Origin: CBDCME01 sp965218865
GTDB taxonomy: Bacteria > Pseudomonadota > Alphaproteobacteria > JAAXGF01
DNA: 19,579 bases
Assembly (NCBI GenBank): GCA_965218865.1
Contig: CBDCME010000024.1
Coordinates: forward strand, 1 to 19,579
Direction: 5' to 3'
Positions 1 to 7,434 of this stretch are shown piece after piece (the stretch's first letter is position 1; every line of letters begins with the position of its first letter). Below the pieces are notes generated by a model. The model saw only the letters and a list, made by a program, of their open reading frames with translations, made no database searches and had not been told where the DNA came from. A program made the translations under genes and the position numbers.

Positions 1-36
1 GGACCCGATTATGTAGGGGGGAGAAGGGAGTTGGCA

Positions 37-585
37 GTGCCCAAGCTGCTATGGTTGTTCGTCGCCACTCTTGTAGCTCTCCCCAGCTTCGACGGTGAAG
101 CAAAGAAGCGGAAGGTTGAGGGTGACGAGGGGAAGCTCGACATCGGCGCGGAGCGTCCGTTCGACGCGGTCAACATGTTTGGCGACTTTGGCAGAAATGT
201 TAGGTTACCGAACACCGAGGAGAAAAAGTTATGGTGGGAACGCATGGTACGGGGGGAGGTTGGAAAAGATCGGTTCCTTATTCTTTGCGCGCTGAAGGAC
301 GGGAATTGGAAAAGTTTGAGTGATATACGAGACATCATTGAATTTAAGATGAACGATACTTATCCGGTGGACGATTTACAAGCAATGCTCCGCCTCATGG
401 CCGGCCGATATAGGGTCGCGCTTACAAACCGCACCTGGATGCTGAAAGCTGGAGAAGGTTGGCTGGAGAAAAACCGTCAAGCGAATTACGCGGGTATTGA
501 GTCGGAGTGGCGAATTGAGCCGAGCGTATATTCTCTTCTTTATTTCCTACTGATGAGTTGCCCTGATGATGACACGTGTAAATGA
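37..585 (+). CDS. Exported winged-helix-like protein with C-terminal C-x5-C pair (unnamed family)
   Basis: I do not recognise a named family. The GTG at 37 is preferred because GGGAG lies six bases upstream; the in-frame TTG at 31 directly abuts that motif. The 182-residue product begins with a Sec-type signal peptide (hydrophobic residues about 4-17, likely cleavage after GEA at 22), followed by the basic run KKRKVE. Residues about 78-150 read as a winged-helix fold: helix with Cys84, a recognition-helix-like stretch and a wing ending in KAGEGWLEKN. The C-terminus has Cys175 and Cys181 spaced C-x5-C. The same cysteine pattern occurs in the proteins at 6538, 8542 and 14219, and a broken close copy lies at 11583-13882. 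The family grouping is my inference; the signal peptide and cysteines are seen directly. The target and function are unknown. Confidence 0.7.
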   Translation: MPKLLWLFVATLVALPSFDGEAKKRKVEGDEGKLDIGAERPFDAVNMFGDFGRNVRLPNTEEKKLWWERMVRGEVGKDRFLILCALKDGNWKSLSDIRDIIEFKMNDTYPVDDLQAMLRLMAGRYRVALTNRTWMLKAGEGWLEKNRQANYAGIESEWRIEPSVYSLLYFLLMSCPDDDTCK

Positions 586-635
586 TGGGCGGAGTCCGCG
601 TGTGGGCCATCGCGTGTCTAGTCGAGTGGGCAATT

Positions 636-2203
636 AGTCGCCCGTGAAGAACGTGTAAGCGGCTGATGTTGGTAGTTCTTTCGGTTTGGCGAAGTAATCG
701 GATTTGCAAGAAAACGGGTTTTGGGCCTGAAAAGCTTGTGATTTGAAATAATTGATTTTGGGGATTCCCTTCCGTTGCGGAACGTGATTCTCTGCTCCCG
801 TCGATTGGGATTGGAGAACTGTGATGAAGCCATCGCGCAAGGTGTCATCGGGAATAGAGGACCTGTTCCGCTCGCGGTTCGAAAACATCATCAACCTGCG
901 CCACGAGTTGGTGGTGTTGGGGGGCCGGATCGCGTGGACTTTCTTCGACGAGACCTATGAAGCCTTGTATTCGGAGGAGGGTCGGCCGGGGGTCCCGACG
1001 CGGTTGATGGTTGGGCTGCACATCCTCAAGCATATGTTCGATCTCTCGGATGAGGAGGTCTGCGAGCGCTGGGTCTACGACCCATACTTCCAGTGCTTCT
1101 GCGGCGAAGAGTACTTTCAGCATGAGCTGCCCATGGAGCGCTCGTCGATGACCCGGTGGCGGGACCGGATCGGGCCGGAAGGTTTGGAGAAGGTATTCCA
1201 GGAGAGCCTGGCCGTGGCCCACCGGGTGGGGGCGCTGCGGGAGAAGGACCTCGAGCGGGTGACGGTGGACACCACCGTACAAGAGAAGGCGATTGCCTTT
1301 CCGACCGCCGCCAAACTGATGCAACGAGCCCGCGAGCGGCTGGTGCGACTGGCACGGGAGCACGGCATTGCCCTGCGTCAGTCCTATACCCGCCTGGGCA
1401 AGAGGGCGTTGATCATGCAAGGCCGCTACCGCCATGCCAAACAGCACAAGCGGGCCAACAAGGCCCTGCGCAAGCTCAAGACCTATCTCGGGCGCACCGT
1501 CCGCGACATCCGCCGCAAGACGGCCCAGGAGGAGAGCCTACGGGATACCTTCCGCCGCCCCTTGTGGCTGGCCGAGCGGGTGTCGACCCAGAAGCGGCGC
1601 GACCCCTTGCCCAAGGTCTATTCGCTCCACGCGCCCGAGGTCGAATGCGTCGGCAAAGGGAAGGCGCACAAGCCGTACGAGTTCGGCTGCAAGGTCTCCG
1701 TGGCGGCGACCAATTCCCGCCCCCCCGGCGGCCAGTTCGTCGCCCACGTCAAGGCCTTCCACGGCAATCCCTATGATGGCCACACCTTGAGGCAGGTGAT
1801 CGAAGAGATGGAACGCTGGACGGGGATATCGGCCGAGCGCATCTATGTCGACAAGGGATACCAGGGCCACGATTACCCCAACAAACACCGCGTCTTTAGA
1901 TCAGGCCAGAAACGCGGCATCACGCCGACGATCAAGAAGGAGCTCAGGCGGCGCTCCGCCGTCGAGGCCGTGATCGGACATCTCAAGAGCGATGGCAGGC
2001 TGGGGCGCAACTTCCTCAAAGGCCGCGACGGCGACAAGATCAACGCCATCCTCGCCGACGCCGGCTACAACTACCGCCTTGTCCTCAAATGGCTGAGGCG
2101 TTTGTTTGTCCAAATCCTGGCCGCGCTCCTCAGCGACATCTCGCACCCCACCGCAAACCCAATCGCCGCTTCAGCTTGAAATCAGGGTTCTTCACGGACG
2201 ACT
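636..2203 (+). mobile_element. IS5-family insertion sequence, copy 1 (intact)
   Basis: The element is 1568 bp long. Its ends are near-perfect inverted repeats: AGTCGCCCGTGAAGAAC on the left, and the right end reads AGTCGTCCGTGAAGAAC in reverse complement, one mismatch in 17. It is flanked by a 4-bp target duplication, AATT (632-635 and 2204-2207). It carries one transposase gene. A second copy at 16299-17867 is nearly identical; I noticed six differences, one of them a single-base insertion. The element lies 50 bp downstream of the stop of the exported winged-helix gene. Confidence 0.93.
824..2179 (+). CDS. IS5-family transposase (DDE), full length
   Basis: This enzyme cuts and joins the ends of its own element. 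The N-terminal part (about 25-118) matches the InsH/DUF772 domain typical of IS5 transposases, including the RWVYDPYFQCFCGE and FQHELP segments. The catalytic triad can be placed at Asp149 (VDTT), Asp343 (YVDKGYQG) and Glu381 (AVEAVIGHLK), giving a normal-length protein of 451 residues. I chose ATG 824, with GGAG seven bases upstream; the in-frame GTG at 821 is possible but its spacing is shorter. Unlike the copy at 16487, the frame is open through the catalytic glutamate, so this is the likely source of active enzyme for both copies. Confidence 0.93.
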   Translation: MKPSRKVSSGIEDLFRSRFENIINLRHELVVLGGRIAWTFFDETYEALYSEEGRPGVPTRLMVGLHILKHMFDLSDEEVCERWVYDPYFQCFCGEEYFQHELPMERSSMTRWRDRIGPEGLEKVFQESLAVAHRVGALREKDLERVTVDTTVQEKAIAFPTAAKLMQRARERLVRLAREHGIALRQSYTRLGKRALIMQGRYRHAKQHKRANKALRKLKTYLGRTVRDIRRKTAQEESLRDTFRRPLWLAERVSTQKRRDPLPKVYSLHAPEVECVGKGKAHKPYEFGCKVSVAATNSRPPGGQFVAHVKAFHGNPYDGHTLRQVIEEMERWTGISAERIYVDKGYQGHDYPNKHRVFRSGQKRGITPTIKKELRRRSAVEAVIGHLKSDGRLGRNFLKGRDGDKINAILADAGYNYRLVLKWLRRLFVQILAALLSDISHPTANPIAASA

Positions 2204-2207
2204 AATT

Positions 2208-2502
2208 AACCTAGCGTGGGCATCTCAACAACGCTCCATCATCGCCCGATCGCGGATGTCGCCTATTGGCTAGTATCGGCCGTGAGGAGCAGCCTGTGAT
2301 CGCGGCTGCTTCGCCCTCCTAAGCAGAAGTTCGGCCATGTACACCTTGCTTTAGGCGGTGGTGGCCACGTATTAAATTTTTCAGGTCGCCCCATTTCCCT
2401 TTAGATTTTTTTTAGATTGAACCAGGGTCGGGAATCGCCACACCACATTTTTTGGAAAACGCCGATTTTCTTTGCGGCCATCTAGACGGTAGGCATACCG
2501 GT
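2208..2502. other. Stretch without a recognisable gene
   Basis: No reading frame of convincing length or composition is present between the right end of the IS5 element and the tandem repeats. The stretch is more AT-rich around 2370-2420 than its surroundings. I see no clear terminator or promoter. Confidence 0.5.
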
Positions 2503-2595
2503 CGGCAAGCGCCCCCGGTACCCCCGAAGGTAAACAAACCGGCAAGCCCCCCGGTACCCCCGAAGGTCGGCAAGCCCCCCGGTACCCCCGAAGGT
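2503..2595. repeat. Three tandem GC-rich repeats with GGTACC core
   Basis: Three direct units of 28-29 bp lie at 2503-2531, 2540-2567 and 2568-2595. Each contains CGGCAAGC, a C-run, GGTACC and CCCCGAAGGT. Units 1 and 2 are separated by eight extra bases (AAACAAAC); units 2 and 3 abut. A related motif, TACCCCCGAAGGTG followed by a C-run, recurs at 3794-3813, exactly where the ArdC-like gene loses homology. The units could be iterons, recombination sites or a simple repeat expansion; the sequence does not decide. Confidence 0.75.
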
Positions 2596-2647
2596 GGGCC
2601 CCCCGGGGGAGTGTGCCGAACCGGGTTTCGGGTGCCGATGACGTTTG

Positions 2648-2860
2648 TCACCGTGACGCGTTCGTACGAACGGTTGTCGGCTTTGGACGGCGTGATTTCA
2701 GACCACGTTCAACGAGCGTACGGATTGCCTCCGCCAACGGCATGTCACCCCGCCAGTCGTCGATGGCTTGGCGTTGTTCCACTGTCAAGCCGACGCTAAC
2801 GCGTCCACCGCCGTGTTGCTTGACGGGCCCGCGCCGCCAGTTGCCCTTTCCTCGTGCCAT
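2648..2860 (-). CDS. Small ribbon-helix-helix-like protein
   Basis: This 70-residue basic protein is translated from the ATG at 2860 on the minus strand. Residues about 20-55 have the beta-strand plus two-helix pattern of CopG/Arc-type ribbon-helix-helix DNA-binding proteins (RVSVGLTVEQRQAIDDW, then LAEAIRTLVERGLK). The N-terminus (MARGKGNWRRGP) is strongly basic. Such proteins commonly autoregulate plasmid copy-number or toxin-antitoxin operons. The paired direct repeats at 2890-2955, just upstream, would fit an operator. The start is uncertain because there is no strong ribosome-binding site. The assignment rests on the residue pattern only. Confidence 0.6.
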   Translation of the reverse strand: MARGKGNWRRGPVKQHGGGRVSVGLTVEQRQAIDDWRGDMPLAEAIRTLVERGLKSRRPKPTTVRTNASR

Positions 2861-2889
2861 GGTAGGCACCATAACAAACTTATAACCGC

Positions 2890-2955
2890 GATGCAAAGTT
2901 ATTCATTGACTTGCCCAACAGCATAATTTAACTTCGCTGCATAGTTATTCGTTGG
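2890..2955. promoter_or_regulatory. Paired 20-bp direct repeats between divergent genes
   Basis: GATGCAAAGTTATTCATTGA (2890-2909) and GCTGCATAGTTATTCGTTGG (2936-2955) match at 16 of 20 positions and are spaced 46 bp start to start. They sit in the AT-rich gap between the minus-strand ribbon-helix-helix gene and the plus-strand gene at 3032. This placement is typical of an operator pair or iterons; the function is inferred. Confidence 0.45.
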
Positions 2956-3031
2956 ATCGAATAAAAGCCCAATTGGGGCCAGCCCGCAGCCACGGACCAG
3001 CCCCGGACACAACCGAAAGGGAACTTCGATC

Positions 3032-3334
3032 ATGTCGAACACCGACCTTAATCCCAACCTGCCCGATTGGCTATCACGCCACGTTGACCTGGTTTGCGAT
3101 GCCTTCGTCCAACGCCTGACAAGATGGCCTGAACAAGCCAGACGTTCCTACAACGTCGTCTCGGCCAGACCCGGACCCGGATACAACGGAGGAATCGCCA
3201 TTACGCCAATCAACGACCATATTCCCGGCTGGGAAGTCGTCGCCGGTCCATTCCTGGGTATCGTCCCAACAAACCGCTTGCGCGCTGATCTTCACAAACT
3301 GGCGCCTAGCCTGCATCTCACAGCTTGGTCCTAA
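3032..3334 (+). CDS. Small hypothetical protein, accessory/plasmid type
   Basis: The product is 100 residues with no signal peptide or membrane segment, and I do not recognise it. The start context is shared with the next gene: both have AACCGAA, then a short variable stretch, then CTTCGATC immediately before ATGTC (3011-3034 and 3387-3412). This suggests the two genes came as a pair with duplicated translation-initiation regions. The middle of the protein (SARPGPGYNGG, then INDHIPGWEVVAGPFLG) is glycine- and proline-rich. The position beside an ArdC-like fragment supports a plasmid or conjugative-element origin, which is inference. Confidence 0.55.
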   Translation: MSNTDLNPNLPDWLSRHVDLVCDAFVQRLTRWPEQARRSYNVVSARPGPGYNGGIAITPINDHIPGWEVVAGPFLGIVPTNRLRADLHKLAPSLHLTAWS

Positions 3335-3409
3335 CCCACTCACCACACGGGCCCGCTCGTGCGCGAACACGGTGGGCCCAGACACCAACCGAAGAATGGA
3401 GCTTCGATC

Positions 3410-3817
3410 ATGTCACGACCAAACCCTACCCGAAAACCCGATGTATACCAACGAGTGACAGACCAAATCGTCGCCGCGATCGAGACAGGCGCCGCCAAGC
3501 AAGCTGATTGGCGAATGCCCTGGCACTGTGCCGCGCAAGACGGAAAGCAAATCAACGCGGAAAGCCAGCGCGCCTACAACGGCATTAACCGGGCGATCAC
3601 CACCATGCTCGCTCATATGAACGGTTGGCCGAACCAATGGCACACTTATAAGGGCTGGAAAAAGCTCGGCGCCCAGGTCAATAAGGGTGAACGCGGTACA
3701 CTGATCGTGTTCTGGAAATCCACCGAACGGCACGCCAAGAACGCCAATGGCGAAACCATCATCGGCGACGACGGCAAGCCCAAGGTGGAAACCTACCCCC
3801 GAAGGTGCCCCCCTTAA
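3410..3817 (+). pseudogene. ArdC-like antirestriction protein, N-terminal domain only (truncated)
   Basis: The 135-residue frame starts at ATG 3410. It matches the N-terminal ssDNA-binding domain of ArdC-type proteins (DUF1738): DVYQRVTDQIVAAIETGA, WRMPWH, RAYNGIN, WHTYKGWKKLGAQVNKGERG and TLIVFWKS. Full-length relatives continue into a zincin-like metallopeptidase domain. Here homology stops near 3793 and the frame ends after METYPRRCPP. The break coincides with a motif, TACCCCCGAAGGTG plus a C-run, that is also present in the repeats at 2503-2595, so a deletion or recombination at that motif is likely. ArdC proteins protect incoming plasmid DNA from restriction; this fragment lacks the catalytic half. 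Confidence 0.75.
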
Positions 3818-3901
3818 GCTGTGCGTTGGGGCTTACTGAGCGGGTAGAATGTCGGTGAAAATGTGGAGAGTAGGATCCATGGTATTCTGTGCGGTCGCTA
3901 T

Positions 3902-5362
3902 GGCAATGTCCCGGCTGATGTTGAAAAAGTGAGGTAGGCGTCATTCGCCTGGAACCGTTAGGCTCTGGGTGTTGAATCCATCAAGGAGAACGACGCCATG
4001 ACCAAGACTACACGGAACAGCCGCCTTTCGAAACTGTTGGAGATCCCGCTTCCGCTGTTGCCGCCGGCCTTGCCGGAGGCTTTTGATGATCTGCGCATGA
4101 GCGTGGATCGCTTTTGCCTGTTGGCCGGGGTGGAGACCCTGGGCGAGATGCTGGACGAGGATAGCGAGGTGCTCTGCGGAGCGCGCCACGCCCGCACGGC
4201 CGAGCGGCAGGGCCATCGCTGGGGGACAACCCAGAGCGAGATTGCCTATCACGGGGGCAAGGTGAAGCTGACGCGCCCGCGGGTGCGCGATCTTGCGGGC
4301 AAGGAGATGAGCTTGCCGAGCTGGGAGTTGCTCTCGGACCCGGCGCTTTTGCAGTCCTGGGCGATGAACATCATGCTGCTTACGGTTTCGACCCGCAAGT
4401 ACGCGCGCGCCGTGCGCCTGCCCGGCGAGGCCAGCGGCGACTTGCCGGCACGCGCGGGCGATGCGACCTCGAAGTCCGCGGTCTCGCGGCGCTTCGTGGC
4501 CATGACGCGCAAGAAGCTGAAGGCCTTCCTGGCCAGCGACCTTTCGGATCTCGATCTCCTGGTCATCCAGATCGACGGGCTGCACGTCGGCGATCACGTG
4601 TTGCTGGCAGCTATTGGCATCGACGGCGCGGGCGAGAAGCATGTTCTAGGCCTGGCCGAAGGTGCCACGGAGAATGCCGCCACGGTGCAGGCGCTGCTCG
4701 ACAACCTGACCGCCCGCGGCCTCGACCCGGAAGTGCCCCGGCTCTTCATCGTCGACGGCGCCAAGGCGCTCTCCAAGGCGATCAAGCGGACCTTCGGGCC
4801 GGTGGCCGCCCTCCAGCGCTGCCAGGTCCACAAGGGCCGCAACATCATCGAGCGCCTCGACGAAAGCCTTCATGCCGGCGTCAAGAAGGCGCTCAGGCAA
4901 GCCTGGGACCAAGACGATGCCGAGAAAGCCGAACGCCTCATGAAGAACCTGGCGCGCCGCCTGGAGACCGAGGCCCCCGGCGTTTCGGCTTCCATCCTGG
5001 AGGGCCTGGATGAGATCCTCACCGTGATCCGCTTGGGCCTGCCGCCCAAGCTCAGGCGCTCCTTGGCCTGCACCAACGCCATCGAGAATGCCTTGGGAAC
5101 GGTCAGGATGGTGCAGCACAATGTCAAGCGCTGGCGCAACGCCGAGATGGCCGTGCGATGGACCGCCGCCGGCCTCCTGGAAGCCCAAAAGACCTCCGTC
5201 GCCTCAAGGCCTACCGGCAACTCCCCATCCTCAGAGCTGCCCTCGAGGATCACGTGAAAAAGGCAAAAGCGAAAAGCGCCATTGAAACCATCAAAGAGGC
5301 CGCCTAGCCTCGAAGCCAACCATGCCTGCCTCGCCTTTTTCAACAGAGCATGGGACATCGCC
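3902..5362 (+). mobile_element. IS256-family insertion sequence, copy 1
   Basis: The 1461-bp element is flanked by a perfect 8-bp duplication, GTCGCTAT (3894-3901 and 5363-5370). Its ends are imperfect inverted repeats: GGCAATGTCCC on the left and GGCGATGTCCC for the right end in reverse complement, both continuing into a shared TGTTGAAAAAG. It is two bases shorter than copy 2 (18047-19509). One missing base frameshifts the transposase; the other lies after the stop. The 8-bp duplication is as expected for this family. Confidence 0.92.
3998..5307 (+). pseudogene. IS256-family (mutator-type) transposase, frameshifted near the C-terminus
   Basis: The start ATG at 3998 has AAGGAG eight bases upstream. 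The frame holds the DDE residues of this family at Asp193 (QIDGLH), Asp253 (IVDGAKAL) and Glu363 (TNAIEN), with the CQVHK segment between them. Compared with the intact copy at 18103, one T is missing at about 5194 (GACCTCC instead of GACCTTCC). The product therefore diverges after LLEAQKT and stops at 5257, replacing the last helix-rich 45 or so residues by an unrelated tail. The original frame resumes and ends at 5307 (KEAA). Catalytic residues remain, so partial activity cannot be excluded, but loss of function is more likely. Confidence 0.88.
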
Positions 5363-5370
5363 GTCGCTAT

Positions 5371-5590
5371 CCCAAAGGGGCGGCTCACAATACGTTAGCT
5401 GATCGAGCGCCGTAATGTGGGTTTATTTGTGGGCAGAAAATAAATGTCTATGTAAGCCACTGTTATTACACGTCGTATGGGGGAAGCGATTTCCGCCGCG
5501 CTCTGGTGTACCCTTCCCCGGAGACCGTGACCACGCGCTTGGCGGCTGAGTTACCCATCCGCCGCCGCGGAGCAAACCGTTTTCGAGGAG
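5371..5590. other. Upstream region of the PEBP-like gene
   Basis: There is no convincing gene here. The stretch runs from the IS256 target duplication to the strong GAGGAGGG ribosome-binding site at 5585-5592. AT-rich sequence around 5420-5465 could hold a promoter, but I cannot place -35 and -10 boxes with confidence. Confidence 0.4.
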
Positions 5591-5597
5591 GGCAATG

Positions 5598-6239
5598 ATG
5601 GCTACCAGAAAATTGTCGGAACCGGCGGCTGGATTTGCCAAGGCGGGTCGGTGGATGAGCCGCCTCGCGGCCGCGGAAGCCGTGGCCTGGCGGGTACGAG
5701 CGATAGGCTTCGCGGTCATTGCCCTACAATTGATATATTCGGCCACACCGGGGAGGACTCAGGGAGCAAAAGCCATGACTCTCGAATTATACTCGACGGC
5801 GTTCCTGCCAAAGGCCGGCATCCCACGGCGGTACACCTGCGACGGAGCGGACGTCTCGCCCCTACTTTCGTGGCGGGGACTGCCGGAGGGGACCGAGAGC
5901 TTGGTTCTGATCGTGGACGATCCGGACGCGCCGGACCCGGCGAATCCGAAAATGACCTGGGTTCACTGGGTTCTCTATAACCTGCCGGCGTCGACCACCG
6001 CCCTCCCCGAGGCCGTCGAGACACTTCCGCGGGGTACGAAGGAAGGTCTCAACGACTGGAAACGCACCGGCTACGGGGGCCCTTGTCCACCCATCGGCAG
6101 ACATCGCTATTTTTTCAAGCTCTTCGCCCTCGACGTGGTCCTGCCCGATCTGGGGAAGGCAACGAAGGCACGGATCGAAGAGGCGATGGCGCCGCACGTC
6201 CTGGCCATGGCCGTTCTCATGGGAACTTATCAACACTGA
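5598..6239 (+). CDS. YbhB/YbcL-type PEBP-like protein, probably exported
   Basis: The core (from about residue 60) is a phosphatidylethanolamine-binding-protein fold of the bacterial YbhB/YbcL type. It shows RRYTCDGADVSPLLSW, the DPDAP motif, WVHWVLYNLP and the signature YGGPCPP with HRYFFKLFALD. ATG 5598 is supported by GAGGAGGG five bases upstream (the adjacent ATG 5595 is equally in frame). That start adds an N-terminal extension with a hydrophobic stretch (GFAVIALQLIY) ending GAKA, which looks like a signal peptide, as in periplasmic YbcL. The internal ATG at 5775, with AGGGAG upstream, would give the 154-residue cytoplasmic form typical of YbhB. No enzymatic activity is established for most relatives. 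The gene appears intact. Confidence 0.82.
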   Translation: MATRKLSEPAAGFAKAGRWMSRLAAAEAVAWRVRAIGFAVIALQLIYSATPGRTQGAKAMTLELYSTAFLPKAGIPRRYTCDGADVSPLLSWRGLPEGTESLVLIVDDPDAPDPANPKMTWVHWVLYNLPASTTALPEAVETLPRGTKEGLNDWKRTGYGGPCPPIGRHRYFFKLFALDVVLPDLGKATKARIEEAMAPHVLAMAVLMGTYQH

Positions 6240-6537
6240 AGGGGGTGCTCACGCCACCATGACCTCGGCCCGCCGGGCCGGAGCCGACGTGGCGGCACCG
6301 CGACGGCATCAATGCCCCTGCCATCCCCAGGAAATTACACGAAGTGATCCACCGTAAGGGCCGCCGGTGGTGAATGAGCGGCATGACCGTACCCCGCGTG
6401 GGATGGACCGCGCGCCCGTGCAAACCAGCCGCCTGGCGAAGGGCCTGATCTGGCCGAGTGGATCGATCGTGACGGATCGGTTGTCCCCCGCAACGAACCA
6501 CTATCGGTATCGGCATGGGGGTTTATGATCTGAACAC
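6240..6537. other. Intergenic region without a recognisable gene
   Basis: A short GGCCC-GCC-GGGCC hairpin near 6268-6280 could help end transcription of the PEBP-like gene, but it lacks a T-run. I see no convincing coding sequence in the rest of this stretch, which leads into the exported winged-helix gene at 6538. Confidence 0.35.
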
Positions 6538-7044
6538 ATGATCCGCCTGCCTCTCGCAATAGCCTTCGCCGTCATCTTCGCGGCGAGCGTCGCGGCCCAG
6601 GAGAATGAGGGTAAAGCCGCTGCCGAACCCCCCAGCGTCGACGAACCGGTTCGCGACAATGAGGGCAAAGCCGCCGCCGAACCCCCGAGCGAGAGCGTCG
6701 ATGATTTGGTTCGCGACTTGGAAGATATCACCAAGACGATCGGTAAAGAGATCGACGAGACGACTCTAGGCCTTCGAATCAGCGCTGATCCGGTGCTCCG
6801 GCGAATCGTATGCTGGATCGCCTATCAGCCTTTCGACGTTGCCGCTCTCGCGAGCGCCCTGGGGACGTCGGAGACAAACGTCAAGAAGGCGATCGAAAAA
6901 CTGAGGTCGATGGGGCTGGTCGAGTTCAGTCACGAGCAGCAGCCCGAAATGGTGATACCGGCGAACGAAGAAAAGTCCGAAATGCTGCGCCGGCTCGCCG
7001 ACGAATGGTGTTTCGGCGGAAACGAATGCGGCGTCGCGAAGTGA
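6538..7044 (+). CDS. Exported winged-helix-like protein with C-x5-C (family member 2)
   Basis: The 168-residue protein has a clear Sec signal peptide (hydrophobic 4-17, cleavage probably after SVAA at 20). A low-complexity linker follows, built from an almost exact duplication starting NEGKAAAEPPS (residues 23-60), then a helix. Residues about 84-142 read as an ArsR/MarR-like winged helix: DPVLRRIVCW, then TSETNVKKAIEKLRSMGLVEF. Cys92 is in the first helix, and Cys158 and Cys164 form a C-x5-C pair near the end (DEWCFGGNECGVAK). Alignment with the protein at 14219 is obvious over this whole part (DPVLR-IVC, PF-V, AI--L--MGLV, RRLAD--C). Export and disulfide formation are inferred. Confidence 0.75.
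   Translation: MIRLPLAIAFAVIFAASVAAQENEGKAAAEPPSVDEPVRDNEGKAAAEPPSESVDDLVRDLEDITKTIGKEIDETTLGLRISADPVLRRIVCWIAYQPFDVAALASALGTSETNVKKAIEKLRSMGLVEFSHEQQPEMVIPANEEKSEMLRRLADEWCFGGNECGVAK
6604..6717 (+). repeat. In-frame duplication in the linker of the 6538 gene
   Basis: Two direct units (6604-6657, 18 codons; 6658-6717, 20 codons) encode NEGKAAAEPPS-type segments ending in VRD. They differ at third positions and by a two-codon insertion, so the duplication is not brand new. It lengthens the linker between signal peptide and winged helix. Confidence 0.8.
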
Positions 7045-7100
7045 GCCGCTGCCTCCGCGGCGTCGAAACCCAGTTCCCCCACGGGACCGGCCGCCAATTC

Positions 7101-7342
7101 GTGCTTGGCTTCGCGGAAACTATGGATGACGACTGGTGCCGTCCCGAACGCGACGGCATCATGCAAAACAATCACTCGCAGCCCAATACATCACGACCGA
7201 CGACGTCATTGCCTTGTGGCACGCGATCGGGGATCGATGTTCCGCCGAGTGGGGACCCGCGAAGATGCCTTACGGCATCCTTGAATTCTCCATCACGGAC
7301 TCAAACGGCTAGCGGCTCGGCTTCGGCCAGCAAATCGATTGA
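7101..7342 (+). pseudogene. Decayed VOC/glyoxalase-fold protein
   Basis: Pieces of a vicinal-oxygen-chelate (glyoxalase/bleomycin-resistance) protein are visible in two frames. VLGFAETMDDDW and RDGIMQ lie in the frame beginning at 7101. Later, TDDVIALWHAIGDRCSAEWG, MPYGILEFSITDSNG, a stop codon, then RLGFGQQID lie in another frame. The last part resembles the usual C-terminal block of the family (YG-REF-I-DPNG---FGQ-I). At least one frameshift and one stop show it is dead. No start codon or upstream half is present. Confidence 0.5.
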
Positions 7343-7434
7343 TCTGAATTAGAAGGCGTCTTGCCGTCATACCACTGGTGGGTAGAATTTCTGGGCGGAT
7401 TCACCAACCGAGGCGACGTTTTGACCAGGACTGA

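Noticed and set aside
845..1447. Long minus-strand frame opposite the IS5 transposase (also 16508-17110)
   Set aside because: It is the antisense shadow of a GC-rich transposase gene. It has no ribosome-binding site or recognisable protein pattern and is duplicated only because the element is.
2503..2595. Tandem repeats as a CRISPR-like array
   Set aside because: The units abut or are separated by only eight bases, there are no unique spacers, and there are no cas genes.
2452..2799. Proline-rich plus-strand frame through the tandem repeats
   Set aside because: The Pro-rich part simply translates the GC-rich repeat, and the rest is antisense to the ribbon-helix-helix gene.
3941..4642. Minus-strand frames opposite the IS256 transposase (3941-4642, 4646-5188, and 18157-19470 on the plus strand)
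   Set aside because: Composition and His/Arg/Gln richness are typical of antisense frames; the DDE transposase on the other strand explains the sequence.
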